Position numbers and translations under genes: made by a program
In this document: in pieces, positions 9,721 to 18,464 of the stretch
How positions within the stretch are numbered: position 1 is the first letter of the stretch
How the letters are laid out: the number at the start of each line of letters is the position of its first letter
Assembly: GCF_003815915.1 (NCBI RefSeq)
Contig: NZ_CP033929.1
Coordinates: 1 to 64,000, forward strand
DNA: 64,000 nucleotides
Direction of reading: 5' to 3'
From: Chryseobacterium indoltheticum
GTDB lineage: Bacteria; Bacteroidota; Bacteroidia; Flavobacteriales; Weeksellaceae
Notes under the pieces: generated by a model
Told to the model about the DNA's origin: nothing
The model's database searches: none
What the model saw: only the letters and a program-made list of their open reading frames with translations

Positions 9721-9927
9721 ATGAAAAGAAAAACTTTAAACATTCTTACCATATCTGCAATTATTACAACAATCGGCTTTCTGATGGATGGTGATATGAA
9801 AGAACCAAGCATGACAATGCGCTTTACAGAATTTTTTGCGATGATGACGATGTTGTTTTTAGCAATATCAGCAATCTATCTTCCAGTAAATTCTTTAACA
9901 AAAAGATTGCAGAGAATACAAAACTAA
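9721..9927 (+). CDS. Small two-helix membrane protein, unknown
   Basis: 68 residues with two hydrophobic segments (about 6-22 and 36-55) separated by a short polar loop, and a basic C-terminus. The start M-K-R-K follows an AT-rich leader. It is not recognised as any family. A terminator-like hairpin follows. It may be a short membrane protein unrelated to the pigment genes. Confidence rests only on a clean start, sensible topology and the following terminator. Confidence 0.5.
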   Translation: MKRKTLNILTISAIITTIGFLMDGDMKEPSMTMRFTEFFAMMTMLFLAISAIYLPVNSLTKRLQRIQN

Positions 9928-9952
9928 AATTGAATTACCTATTTATTGTTAG

Positions 9953-9981
9953 AGCGCAGAGATTTTCTTTGCGTTTTTTTT
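9953..9981 (+). terminator. Rho-independent terminator
   Basis: cgcagaga (9955-9962) pairs with tctttgcg (9966-9973) with one G-T wobble, followed by a T-rich tract. Confidence 0.6.
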
Positions 9982-10096
9982 CTTTATCCACTAATGCTTT
10001 TGTTTTCAAAATCCTTCTGATAATTTGCTTAATACCATGTCCTGCATTTTTACTATTTTAGCGGATTATTAAGACAATAATTAATAGAATTTTCGG

Positions 10097-10501
10097 GTGA
10101 AAAAACAAGACATTCCACAGGACGAAAGTAATCTTCAATCAGCAAATATGACCGAAATGTTGTACGTTACTGATGAGAATAACAATTACACAACTGCTCA
10201 AAGTATCGGTTGGGAAGCTAAAAAAGCAGCCCTTGACGAATCGATGGAGCTGATCAACGAGCGTATTGGAGAAGCAAGACAGAATGTGGCAAACAATTTG
10301 GTAAGTCCTATCGTCTATTTTATGGAACTAAATAAAATGGATATGCAGGTTTTGGCAGCTTATGTTAATATGTGGCAATGGACTGTGAAAAGACACGCAA
10401 AACCGAAAACTTTCAAAAAACTCAGCGATTCTACCCTCAAAAAATATGCAGATGCATTTGACATTTCGGTAGATGAATTAAAAAATTTCAACGGAAAATA
10501 A
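10097..10501 (+). CDS. Conserved hypothetical protein beside the BtrH-like gene
   Basis: 134 residues, starting at GTG 10097. No ATG lies upstream in frame, and the first internal Met is at residue 18. The protein is soluble and helical. Near residue 90 a W-Q-W-T-V-K-R-H segment precedes a basic stretch. The C-terminal part (L-K-K-Y-A-D-A-F-D-I-S-V-D-E-L) has the look of a helix-turn-helix tail. It stops one base before the BtrH-like gene, so the two are probably co-translated. Function is unknown; a small accessory or regulatory role in the pigment cluster is inferred from position. Confidence 0.65.
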   Translation: MKKQDIPQDESNLQSANMTEMLYVTDENNNYTTAQSIGWEAKKAALDESMELINERIGEARQNVANNLVSPIVYFMELNKMDMQVLAAYVNMWQWTVKRHAKPKTFKKLSDSTLKKYADAFDISVDELKNFNGK

Positions 10502-10502
10502 A

Positions 10503-11498
10503 ATGAAAATCAATTTTGAACACCATCAGACTGCTCATTGCGAAAACGGTGTTGCCTCCAATCTACTTCTCAACAGAGGTCTAAAACTCAGCGAACCGAT
10601 GATTTTCGGAGTCGGCTCGGGATTATTTTTCGTGTATTTACCTTTCTTAAAAGTTAATTTTGCGCCAGGTTTTAGCTACCGTCCGATGCCGGGTGCTATT
10701 TTCAGCAAAGCGGCAAAAAGATTGGGAATTAAAATAAAAAGACAAAAATTCTCAAATCCTCAGGAAGCTCAAAAAGCTTTAGAGAAAAATTTAGAACAAA
10801 ATATACCGACAGGTTTACAGGTTGGCGTTTTCAACCTTACTTATTTTCCTGAAGAATATAAATTCCATTTCAATGCTCACAATCTTGTAGTTTACGGAAA
10901 AGAAAACGGTAAATTCCTTATCAGCGATCCTGTAATGGATTTCGCAACGACTTTATCTGAAGCAGAGCTTGAAAAAGTACGTTATGCAAAAGGCGCACTT
11001 GCACCAAAAGGTCATATGTATTTCCCGACACACATTCCTGAAAAGGTAAATTTGGAAGAAGCTATTAAAAAAGGAATTAAAGATACCTGTAAAAATATGC
11101 TTGCTCCCGTTCCGATTATTGGCGTAAAAGCAATGCGTTGGGTAGCAAAAAGCATCCCGAAATGGGCAGAGAAAAAAGGCACGAAAGTAACCAACCATTA
11201 CTTAGGACAATTAATCAGAATGCAGGAAGAAATAGGAACCGGAGGTGGCGGATTCAGGTTTATTTACGGAGCATTTTTGCAGGAAGCATCTGTAATTCTA
11301 AAAAATGATGAGCTCAAAGAATTATCTAAAGAAATTACCGCAATCGGTGACCTTTGGAGAGATTTTGCCGTAGATATTGCCCGCGTTTACAAAAACAGAA
11401 ATTCTAAAAGTGATATTTACAATAAGCTTTCAAAATCGATGCTGCATATTGCCGATTTGGAAGAAGCATTTTATAAAAAATTGAGAAAAGCGATTTAA
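10503..11498 (+). CDS. BtrH N-terminal-domain / DUF4872-like acyltransferase-like protein
   Basis: 331 residues. The N-terminus has H-C-E-N-G-V-A-S-N-L-L around residues 12-22, as in the BtrH papain-like domain with its catalytic-type Cys. The C-terminal half fits the DUF4872-like helical region often joined to it. BtrH in butirosin synthesis transfers an acyl group from an ACP. Here the protein could use an ACP-bound acyl chain in pigment assembly (inference). It sits one base after a hypothetical gene and before the ABC exporter, with one unrelated-looking lipoprotein between. Confidence 0.7.
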   Translation: MKINFEHHQTAHCENGVASNLLLNRGLKLSEPMIFGVGSGLFFVYLPFLKVNFAPGFSYRPMPGAIFSKAAKRLGIKIKRQKFSNPQEAQKALEKNLEQNIPTGLQVGVFNLTYFPEEYKFHFNAHNLVVYGKENGKFLISDPVMDFATTLSEAELEKVRYAKGALAPKGHMYFPTHIPEKVNLEEAIKKGIKDTCKNMLAPVPIIGVKAMRWVAKSIPKWAEKKGTKVTNHYLGQLIRMQEEIGTGGGGFRFIYGAFLQEASVILKNDELKELSKEITAIGDLWRDFAVDIARVYKNRNSKSDIYNKLSKSMLHIADLEEAFYKKLRKAI

Positions 11499-11537
11499 AC
11501 TTGTCAATGTGAAATTACTAAGAAGGCAATTTAGAAA

Positions 11538-12593
11538 TTGATGAAAACAGTATATCAAATAATTATATTTTCTATTTTCTTTACGTCGTGTAAAGAAGAA
11601 AAATATAAGTACGACATTTCTGACTTTCGAACTGAATTGAGACCTTCTTTAAAAAGCCTATCAAAAGAAAAATCACTTCCATCTCAAGATACGATTGCAA
11701 GAAACTTTATCGAGAAAAATGCCACAAAGGAAGAACTTATAAAATTAATGGATTCAAAAAGTCCATTATTTAGGGTTATCGCATATAGAACAATAGTAAA
11801 TAGGCAGGAACCTGAATATTTTGATTTATTAACAAAACATCTGAGTGACACAGCAAAAGTAACTTGGTGGTATTATGAAAACACAGGAAACAATTTTTAT
11901 GTTTCTGACTTAATGATTAGAAAAGCTCACGATAAAAATGGTTTATCCCCGATTCAAAAAAAATATTTAGTGGAAAAAGTCTTGCGCGAACATCCTTATT
12001 TAGAAACCTCTATCTGGATGATTCAAGACATTAGTCCAAATGAAAAATATTATAATTTGATTAAAAAAAGAGCTGGATTAAAAAGAGATAGGTGCGGAGA
12101 ACAATTATCTGCTTGTTTTGCTTTAAGTAAATTTAAAAAGAAAGAAGATGTAAATTTGCTTTACGAGGTTTTCAATCAAAACATTAAAAATCAATATTGC
12201 ACAACCTTGATTTTTAGAAGTATCGAAAAGTATCCAAACGAAAAATTCTTTCCAATTTTAGAGGACTATTTTAATCGAAAAATAAAAGGAAAACTTTCAA
12301 CAGAGGAGAATATATTTGATGATGTATTATATTTTTCAAGAGCAATAGCTTCATATAAAAATGAGAATGCGTTATCGATTTTGAAATATATAGAACAAAA
12401 CAATACTTATATCAACAAGCCGTATTGGCCACCTTCAAATAAAGAATATGTATATAAAGCTTTACTTATAAATTACGATACAATTTATAATGATTTCATC
12501 AAACAGATTGCAAAGGAATTTAAAAAAGAAGATTTAAGTAAATTCCGATTTGGACAGGATTTACTTGAATACAATGAAAAGCCAAATTGGTAA
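11538..12593 (+). CDS. Lipoprotein with HEAT-like helical repeats, unknown
   Basis: 351 residues. I-I-F-S-I-F-F-T-S-C near residues 8-17 is a lipoprotein signal. The rest is an alpha-helical series of A-L-S-K-F/Y-L-V-E-K type units like HEAT/ARM repeats. A second ATG (codon 2) is an equally good start. It is more AT-rich than its neighbours and lacks a biosynthetic motif, so it may be an accessory insertion between the BtrH-like gene and the ABC exporter. Envelope location is inferred from the lipobox. Confidence 0.6.
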   Translation: MMKTVYQIIIFSIFFTSCKEEKYKYDISDFRTELRPSLKSLSKEKSLPSQDTIARNFIEKNATKEELIKLMDSKSPLFRVIAYRTIVNRQEPEYFDLLTKHLSDTAKVTWWYYENTGNNFYVSDLMIRKAHDKNGLSPIQKKYLVEKVLREHPYLETSIWMIQDISPNEKYYNLIKKRAGLKRDRCGEQLSACFALSKFKKKEDVNLLYEVFNQNIKNQYCTTLIFRSIEKYPNEKFFPILEDYFNRKIKGKLSTEENIFDDVLYFSRAIASYKNENALSILKYIEQNNTYINKPYWPPSNKEYVYKALLINYDTIYNDFIKQIAKEFKKEDLSKFRFGQDLLEYNEKPNW

Positions 12594-12672
12594 AAACATT
12601 AATAACTATTTTTTTATGTTTAGAAGTATAACACAAACTTCTTTTAATCATTAATCATTTTTAAAATAAAAA

Positions 12673-13428
12673 ATGTCGAATTTCATCATCGAAATAAAAA
12701 ATCTTTACAAGAAATACAAAAATTCGGAAGACTTTTCGGTTAATGATATTTCTTTGAACATCGATAAAAACGAAATCTACGGAATTCTCGGTCCAAACGG
12801 TGCGGGGAAAACAACGTTAATTTCTATGCTTTCAGGTTTGATTAAGCCAACCTCAGGAAGTTTTACAATCAACGGATTGTCGCCTAAAAAAGACAGTTCA
12901 AAAATCAAACAAATCATTGGCGTTGTTCCTCAGGAATATGCGCTCTACCCTACTTTGACAGCAAAAGAAAACTTGTTGTTTTTCGGAAGCTTGTATGGCT
13001 TAAAACATAAAACCCTTCATAAAGAAATCGATGAAGCATTAGAATTGATGGGCTTAACGAAATTTGCCAATAAAAAAGTCGACCAGTTTTCGGGCGGTAT
13101 GAAACGTCGTTGCAATCTGATTGCCGGAACGCTTCACAATCCTAAAGTTCTGTTTCTGGACGAGCCGACCGTTGGTGTGGATGTTCAATCGAAAAAAGCA
13201 ATCATTGATTATCTTTTGGATTTAAATAAAAAAGGCACGTGCATTATTTATACTTCGCATCATCTTTCGGAAGCGGAGGAATTCTGTACAAAAATTGCCA
13301 TCATCGATCACGGGAAAATCCATGCGACAGGAACACCGCAAGAATTGGTGGAAAGAGTTGCGAATGCTGAAAACCTTGAAGACGTTTTCATTTCATTAAC
13401 GGGAAAAGAATTGAGAGATGTTGTATAA
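12673..13428 (+). CDS. ABC transporter ATP-binding protein
   Basis: 251 residues. Walker A G-P-N-G-A-G-K-T-T is near 41-49, signature F-S-G-G-M-K-R-R near 141, Walker B V-L-F-L-D-E-P near 162, and the switch His in T-S-H-H near 197. It overlaps the permease start by 11 bases, so the two form a dimeric ABC-2 exporter. Flexirubin-type clusters commonly include such a transporter. Export of pigment or a precursor is inferred from context, not from a substrate motif. Confidence 0.95.
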   Translation: MSNFIIEIKNLYKKYKNSEDFSVNDISLNIDKNEIYGILGPNGAGKTTLISMLSGLIKPTSGSFTINGLSPKKDSSKIKQIIGVVPQEYALYPTLTAKENLLFFGSLYGLKHKTLHKEIDEALELMGLTKFANKKVDQFSGGMKRRCNLIAGTLHNPKVLFLDEPTVGVDVQSKKAIIDYLLDLNKKGTCIIYTSHHLSEAEEFCTKIAIIDHGKIHATGTPQELVERVANAENLEDVFISLTGKELRDVV

Positions 13429-14680
13429 ATTGTGGAGAAGTTTCATCAAAGAAATTCAGTTGCTGAAAAGAGATTCGGGCGGAATTGTCATTATATTTTT
13501 AATGCCTTTATTGCTGATTATTACAATTACCTTAATTCAGGATTCAACATTCAAAAATCTGGAAGGCTCAAAAATCCCGATTATTTTTATTGACAACGAT
13601 AAATCTGAAGTTTCCAAAGTCATCAAAAAAGAACTGGAAACCAGCAAAACATTTGAACTTGTTACAGATTACAACGAAAAATCGGCGGAGAAAGCTGTTT
13701 TCACAGGTGATTATCAAATGGCCATCGTTATTCCTGAAAACTTAACGAAAGATTTAAATTCAAATATCGATTCTAAAGTTCAGACCGTCGTTAGCTCGTT
13801 TGGCTTAGAGCCTGATTCGACAGTGACAAAAGCCGTTGCCTCAAAAGCGAAAGACATTCATCTTTATTTTGACCCCGCAACCAACGCTGGTTTCAAAAAT
13901 TCGGTGATGAATGCCATTAATAAAATGGTTTTTGAAATTGAGAATAAAAAAATATACAAAGCCTTTCAGGAACAGTTGGGAACAACGGAAGACCTCGAAA
14001 ATAAAAGTTTAATTACTTTTAAAGAAATCACTCCGAACAAAGGCAAAGAAGAATTGATGCCAAATTCAGTGCAGCATAACGTTCCGGCTTGGGCGTTGTT
14101 CGCGATTTTCTTTATTGTAGTGCCATTGTCCATTAATTTGGTCAAAGAAAAAAGTCAGGGTACGAGCGTGAGAGTTCGAGTAAGCCCGACACCATATTAC
14201 ATTCATATTTTAGGAAAAACGTTTACGTATCTCATTATTTGTATCATCCAGTTTTTACTGATGGTTGCAGTAGGAATCTGGCTATTCCCATTGATGGATT
14301 TGCCTCAGTTCGATGTTTCAGGAAAGATGCTGCACCTTCTTATTGTTACATTATTTGCAGGCTTGGCAGCGATCGGATTTGGGGTATTGATTGGAACGGT
14401 TTCTGATACACAAGAGCAGTCGGCACCGTTTGGGGCTACTTCGGTGGTGGTTTTGGCAGCGGTTGGCGGAATTTGGGTTCCGGTTTTCCTGATGCCAGAA
14501 TTTATGCAGAAAATTGCGCAGTTTTCCCCGATGAATTGGGGCTTAAATGCGTATTACGATATTATTTTAAGAAACAGCGGCATTCTCGAAATTGCTAAAG
14601 AACTGATTTTCTTATTTTTATTTTACATTGCGATGGTAACCATCTCTTTACTTTACGAAAGAAAACAAAATGCAGTCTAA
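13418..14680 (+). CDS. ABC-2 type transporter permease
   Basis: 420 residues. One N-terminal membrane segment (about 22-42) is followed by a large extracytoplasmic domain, then about five C-terminal segments (222-415), the YhgE/ABC-2 layout. The ATG at 13418 overlaps the ATPase gene by 11 bases, and the 3' end overlaps the thioesterase start by 11 bases. All three are therefore one operon. It partners the ATPase at 12673. Confidence 0.92.
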   Translation: MLYKLWRSFIKEIQLLKRDSGGIVIIFLMPLLLIITITLIQDSTFKNLEGSKIPIIFIDNDKSEVSKVIKKELETSKTFELVTDYNEKSAEKAVFTGDYQMAIVIPENLTKDLNSNIDSKVQTVVSSFGLEPDSTVTKAVASKAKDIHLYFDPATNAGFKNSVMNAINKMVFEIENKKIYKAFQEQLGTTEDLENKSLITFKEITPNKGKEELMPNSVQHNVPAWALFAIFFIVVPLSINLVKEKSQGTSVRVRVSPTPYYIHILGKTFTYLIICIIQFLLMVAVGIWLFPLMDLPQFDVSGKMLHLLIVTLFAGLAAIGFGVLIGTVSDTQEQSAPFGATSVVVLAAVGGIWVPVFLMPEFMQKIAQFSPMNWGLNAYYDIILRNSGILEIAKELIFLFLFYIAMVTISLLYERKQNAV

Positions 14681-15089
14681 AGATTTAACTTGTACTGAAG
14701 AAGTACGCGTACGTTTCAATGAGACAGATCCCCTGGGAATCGTCTGGCACGGGCATTACATTGTCTATTTTGAAGACGGAAGAGAAGCTTTCGGAAGACA
14801 GCACGGTTTAACCTATCTCGACATTCAGAAAGCCGGATTTACAACACCGATTGTAAAAAGCACTTGTGAGCATTTTCTTCCATTAAAATATGGTGAAACA
14901 TTCAATATTGTAACAACTTTCGTCAATTCTATTTCAGCGAAATTGATTTATAAATACGAGATTTTCAATCAGGAAAACAAATTGGTTTGCAGCGGAGAAA
15001 CCATTCAGGTTTTCTTGGATTCCGACAATAATTTGTGTCTGTACAATCCTGAGTTTTTTCAAACCTGGAAAGATAAAATGGGATTATAG
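14670..15089 (+). CDS. Acyl-CoA/ACP thioesterase (4HBT hotdog, YbgC-like)
   Basis: 139 residues. R-F-N-E-T-D-P-L-G-I-V-W-H-G-H-Y near residues 15-30 is the 4HBT signature with the catalytic Asp. The fold is cytoplasmic. It overlaps the permease by 11 bases and lies 52 bases before a ketosynthase. In aryl-polyene clusters such enzymes release or edit acyl-ACP intermediates; that role is inferred here. Confidence 0.85.
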   Translation: MQSKDLTCTEEVRVRFNETDPLGIVWHGHYIVYFEDGREAFGRQHGLTYLDIQKAGFTTPIVKSTCEHFLPLKYGETFNIVTTFVNSISAKLIYKYEIFNQENKLVCSGETIQVFLDSDNNLCLYNPEFFQTWKDKMGL

Positions 15090-15141
15090 CCGATTTTTAA
15101 CTGTTGGCTTTTCAAAATATGGATCGAAAATTTCATAATTA

Positions 15142-16287
15142 ATGAACAGAGAAATTTACATTACAGATTACAACTGCGTCACACCTTTAGGTTTTGATGT
15201 AGAATCAAACTGGAAAGCTCTTTTGGAAGGAAAATCCGGAGTTGATTTGCATAAAGTTAGTGATAATCTTGAAGCTTTTTTTGTTTCTAAAATTGATTCT
15301 GAGAAATTAGAAATTGAATTTAAAAGATTCTTCGACTCCGCTCAGAATGACAATTTTACAAGACTTGAAAAAATGTTTTTACTAAGCCTGAAACCTTTGG
15401 TGGAAAGACATAATATTACAGAACAAACTGCTTTTATTTTATCTACAACAAAAGGAAATATCCGTTTATTAAAAAACGAAACTACTTTACCGGAAGGTGT
15501 TTACCTTTCCAATTTAGCTCAAAAATTAGCTAATTTTTTTGGGTTTAAAACCAAACCAATTGTGGTTTCCAACGCTTGTGTTTCTGGTGTAATGGCGATT
15601 TCTGTAGCGAAAAATATGATTCAGGCAGGAAGATATAAAGACGCTTTTGTTGTTGCAGGAGATGAGATTTCAGAATTTGTGATTTCAGGTTTTAATTCTT
15701 TTCAGGCGATTGGAAGCGAGCCTTGCAAACCTTATGATAAAAACCGCAAAGGAATTAATCTTGGTGAAGCAACAGCAGCAATTTATATTACTTCAGAATT
15801 AAATCATACTGAAAAATTTAGATTTAAAGTTTTAGGCGATTCAGCCATTAATGATGCCAATCATATTTCAGGACCGTCCAGAACAGGTGACGGATTATTT
15901 GCCAGCATTCAAAATGCTATGAAAGAAGCAAAAGTTTCCTCAGAACAAATTGATTTTATTTCCGCTCATGGGACGGCAACTCTTTACAACGATGAAATGG
16001 AAGCCATCGCTTTCAATCGAATGGATTTACAAAATGTTCCTTTGAATAGTATGAAAGGATATTACGGACATTGTTTAGGAGCATCTGGTTTGTTAGAAAG
16101 CATCATTTCTATGGAATCTTCTTTACAAAACACTTTAATTCCATCTAAAAATTTTGAAGAAACAGGCATTTCACAGGATTTGAATATTATTAAAGAAAAT
16201 CAATCGGCAGAAATCAAGTATATTCTGAAAACAGCTTCAGGTTTTGGTGGTTGTAATGCGGCGATTGTATTTGAGAAGTTATCTTAA
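15142..16287 (+). CDS. Beta-ketoacyl-ACP synthase (FabF-like) with REP-derived peptide
   Basis: 381 residues. The catalytic Cys is C146 (S-N-A-C-V-S-G), with His in A-H-G-T-A-T and a second His in Y-Y-G-H-C-L-G-A-S-G, so the KAS I/II triad is complete. It probably extends the aryl polyene or the alkyl chains. Residues 62-70 (R-F-F-D-S-A-Q-N-D) are encoded by a REP-like repeat lying in frame in a poorly conserved N-terminal region, away from the active site. Nearest neighbours are the thioesterase and, downstream, an accessory Uma2/toxin-antitoxin insertion. Confidence 0.9.
   Translation: MNREIYITDYNCVTPLGFDVESNWKALLEGKSGVDLHKVSDNLEAFFVSKIDSEKLEIEFKRFFDSAQNDNFTRLEKMFLLSLKPLVERHNITEQTAFILSTTKGNIRLLKNETTLPEGVYLSNLAQKLANFFGFKTKPIVVSNACVSGVMAISVAKNMIQAGRYKDAFVVAGDEISEFVISGFNSFQAIGSEPCKPYDKNRKGINLGEATAAIYITSELNHTEKFRFKVLGDSAINDANHISGPSRTGDGLFASIQNAMKEAKVSSEQIDFISAHGTATLYNDEMEAIAFNRMDLQNVPLNSMKGYYGHCLGASGLLESIISMESSLQNTLIPSKNFEETGISQDLNIIKENQSAEIKYILKTASGFGGCNAAIVFEKLS
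15325..15351. repeat. REP-like unit inside a ketosynthase gene
   Basis: The reverse complement reads gtcattctgagcggagtcg followed by aagaatct-like sequence. It differs from the intergenic unit at 31318-31343 mainly by one extra base. It is in frame and encodes R-F-F-D-S-A-Q-N-D. Confidence 0.85.
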
Positions 16288-16338
16288 AATAAAAATTGAG
16301 AAAATATCATTAAATTTGTTTTGACTAATTTTGATTTT

Positions 16339-16938
16339 ATGGAAAATTTTGTTACAGATATTAATGATTTAGACTTAAAAAAAACATACACTTACAGCGA
16401 TTATATTTTATGGAAATTTAAAGAAAGAGTGGAATTGATTAAAGGAAAAATTTTCAAAATGAGTCCTGCGCCCAATATATCTCACCAGGAAATCTCACGT
16501 AATATCAATCGGATTCTTGACCATTATTTTTTTAATAAATCTTGCAAAGTATTTTACGCTCCTTTGGATGTTCTGCTTACTGATAAAAAAAAATCTTCTG
16601 AAGAAAACGAAATCTATACCGTTGTACAACCAGACCTTTGTGTGATTTGTGATTTGGAAAAAATTGCTGATGGAAAAAAATGTGTTGGCGCACCAGATTT
16701 AGTTATTGAAATTCTCTCTCCCGGCAACTCTAAAAAAGAAATGGATTCCAAATTTGACCTCTATCAAGAATCAGGCGTTTTAGAATATTGGTTAGTTTAT
16801 CCTGAGGAAAAATCTATTAACATTTTTGTTTTGAAAGACAACAAATATATAGGCCTTAAACCAGTTTCTGAAGGACAGATTTTAACTTCATATATTTTCC
16901 CAGAATTGAAAGCGGATATGGATAAAATATTTATATAA
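16339..16938 (+). CDS. Uma2 (DUF820) family protein
   Basis: 199 residues from ATG 16339; an in-frame TTG at 16321 is less likely. The Uma2/PD-(D/E)XK-like core is visible: V-V-Q-P-D-L-C-V-I near residue 98, then P-D-L-V-I-E-I-L-S-P-G near 120 and K-F-D-L-Y-Q near 137. The family has a nuclease-like fold but mostly uncharacterised function. It lies directly before a toxin-antitoxin pair and between two ketosynthase-type genes, so the three look like a small accessory insertion. Confidence 0.85.
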   Translation: MENFVTDINDLDLKKTYTYSDYILWKFKERVELIKGKIFKMSPAPNISHQEISRNINRILDHYFFNKSCKVFYAPLDVLLTDKKKSSEENEIYTVVQPDLCVICDLEKIADGKKCVGAPDLVIEILSPGNSKKEMDSKFDLYQESGVLEYWLVYPEEKSINIFVLKDNKYIGLKPVSEGQILTSYIFPELKADMDKIFI

Positions 16939-16962
16939 TCAATAAAATTAAAGTTTTAGAAA

Positions 16963-17205
16963 ATGGACTCTACCTTGGAAATCAGAAAAAGAATTCACGA
17001 ATTTATTGATATTGCGGATGAAAGAATTTTGCGAATCATCAACGGAATTATAGATGTTGAGGAGCAGGAAGACAACTATCCTACTGTTCCGGATTGGTAT
17101 TATGAAAAGCTTGAAATTGAAAGAGAAAAACACTTAAAAGGCGAAACCGAATCTTATTCTTGGGAAGAAGTAAAGCAAAGATTGATGAAAGACTATGACT
17201 TATAA
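16963..17205 (+). CDS. Type II antitoxin, addiction-module component-like
   Basis: 80 residues, acidic and helical, ending E-S-Y-S-W-E-E-V-K-Q-R-L. This is the typical tail of the unstable antitoxins paired with RelE/ParE toxins. Its 3' end overlaps the toxin start by 11 bases, the usual co-translated arrangement. It probably neutralises the 17195 product and may repress its own promoter. Confidence 0.82.
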   Translation: MDSTLEIRKRIHEFIDIADERILRIINGIIDVEEQEDNYPTVPDWYYEKLEIEREKHLKGETESYSWEEVKQRLMKDYDL

Positions 17206-17476
17206 ATTAATTTTAAAGTCAAAAGCTCACATTGATTTAGCTGAAGCAATTGAATATTACCAAAGAAAAGGTTTAGGTCTTAAATTTTTAAAATGTGTTC
17301 AAAAGTTCTTTGACAGAATTACCAAAAATCCGCTTCATTACCCTTTAAAGAGTAATCAATTTCGTGAGGCATACATTCAAAAATTTCCTTACGTTATCAT
17401 TTATGAAATTATAGACAACGAAATTGTGGTCTTCTCTGTTTTCAACACTCATCAAAATCCAACAAAAAAGCCTTAA
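17195..17476 (+). CDS. RelE/ParE-family toxin
   Basis: 93 residues. The N-terminal beta strand and helix (S-K-A-H-I-D-L-A-E-A-I-E-Y-Y), a P-x-x-Y-P turn (near 46-50), and a late R-E-A-Y-I-Q-K-F-P-Y-V-I-I-Y-E block are the ParE/RelE toxin pattern. The A-I-E-Y-Y-Q form is nearer ParE than RelE. Targets would be gyrase (ParE) or ribosome-bound mRNA (RelE); sequence alone does not decide. It sits inside the pigment cluster with its antitoxin. Confidence 0.85.
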   Translation: MTYKLILKSKAHIDLAEAIEYYQRKGLGLKFLKCVQKFFDRITKNPLHYPLKSNQFREAYIQKFPYVIIYEIIDNEIVVFSVFNTHQNPTKKP

Positions 17477-17494
17477 ACTTTTTGACATTTATTA

Positions 17495-18034
17495 ATGAAG
17501 AAAACAGACACTTGCAACATAGAAAGTTCAAAAATCATTCTCAACGACGAAATTATTTTTGAATCTCAAACAGAAAATTTCTCAGATTTTGCGAAAGAAG
17601 CCTATAAAAGTTTAGAACTGAATTATCCTAAATTTCATAAAATGGATAATCTCAGCAAACTGGCTTTTCTCGCGTCCGAAATGATTCTGAAAAACAATGA
17701 TCACAGCAAAACAGCTTTGGTTTTTGCTAACAAATCATCAAGTCTCGACACCGATTTTAAATATCAGGAAAGTATCAATTCACAGGAAAATTATTTCCCG
17801 AGTCCTACCGTTTTTGTGTATACTTTACCCAACATTTGCGTCGGCGAAATCAGTATTAAACATAAAATGCAGACCGAAAATGCTTTTTTCGTCCTAGATG
17901 AATTTGATGAAAATTTTTTAAACACTTATTCGGCACAGATTCTGCAATCAGGAAAAGCTGAAAAAGTCTTGTGCGGCTGGGTCGAACTATATCAGGAAAG
18001 TTATAAAGCTTTTGTATATTTGCTAACTACGTAA
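17495..18034 (+). CDS. Ketosynthase-like protein without catalytic residues
   Basis: 179 residues, half the length of a KAS. The centre ([13 protein letters not shown] near 107-119) resembles the N-terminal thiolase-like domain annotated Ketoacyl-synt_2 in aryl-polyene clusters, but no active-site Cys, GHxxGASG-type or HGT motif follows. It is therefore probably a structural partner rather than an enzyme. It precedes the ACP and the KS/CLF pair. A truncated relic is the alternative, but its reading frame is intact. Confidence 0.65.
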   Translation: MKKTDTCNIESSKIILNDEIIFESQTENFSDFAKEAYKSLELNYPKFHKMDNLSKLAFLASEMILKNNDHSKTALVFANKSSSLDTDFKYQESINSQENYFPSPTVFVYTLPNICVGEISIKHKMQTENAFFVLDEFDENFLNTYSAQILQSGKAEKVLCGWVELYQESYKAFVYLLTT

Positions 18035-18035
18035 T

Positions 18036-18113
18036 TAAACAATATAATAGTACAACAATGCAACAATAGTATTCAGTCCAAATTGGTAAACTGGTAAATT
18101 GATACATTGGTAA
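18036..18113. repeat. 8-bp-grid dyad element, copy A
   Basis: The left arm 18036-18067 splits exactly into taaacaat, ataatagt, acaacaat, gcaacaat. After 14 bases the right arm 18082-18113 splits into attggtaa, actggtaa, attgatac, attggtaa. The arms are roughly reverse complements. The element starts two bases after the preceding stop and ends 11 bases before the ACP ATG. Confidence 0.8.
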
Positions 18114-18124
18114 ATTTAAAAGAA

Positions 18125-18382
18125 ATGGAAGATTTAAAATTAGAATTAAAAAACAAAATAATAGAAGTTCTTAATCTTGAAGACGTTGCAGTAGAAGAAA
18201 TCAAAGATACAGACCCTCTTTTTGGGGGCGGTCTTGGATTAGATTCTATCGACGCTCTTGAGCTTATCGTACTTCTTGACAAAGAATACGGAATAAAATT
18301 GGCAGACCCAAAGAAAGGAAAAGAAATTTTCGAGTCTATCGAGGTTATGGCAAAATATATCCAAGAAAACAGAACAAAATAA
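18125..18382 (+). CDS. Acyl carrier protein
   Basis: 85 residues from ATG 18125; an upstream TTG at 18107 falls in the repeat. The phosphopantetheine site is S41 in L-G-L-D-S-I-D-A-L-E. Helices flank it and the protein is acidic. It is flanked on both sides by 8-bp-grid dyad elements and followed by the KS/CLF pair, so it is a good candidate carrier for aryl-polyene extension. A second ACP lies at 29768 on the other strand. Confidence 0.93.
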   Translation: MEDLKLELKNKIIEVLNLEDVAVEEIKDTDPLFGGGLGLDSIDALELIVLLDKEYGIKLADPKKGKEIFESIEVMAKYIQENRTK

Positions 18383-18460
18383 TTCAATCTAACACTGTAT
18401 CAATCGATTAATATACCAATATTGTTACACTGTTAAATTGATACATTGCTACATTATTTA
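18381..18460. repeat. 8-bp-grid dyad element, copy B
   Basis: This is ten consecutive octamers with no centre: aattcaat, ctaacact, gtatcaat, cgattaat, ataccaat, then attgttac, actgttaa, attgatac, attgctac, attattta. The dyad axis is at 18420/18421. It fills the gap from the ACP stop to within five bases of the ketosynthase ATG. Confidence 0.85.
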
Positions 18461-18464
18461 AAAG

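Noticed and set aside
18036-18460. Octamer repeats as a CRISPR or microsatellite array
   Set aside because: Units are 8 bp with variable bases and opposite orientation about an axis; no spacers and no cas genes.
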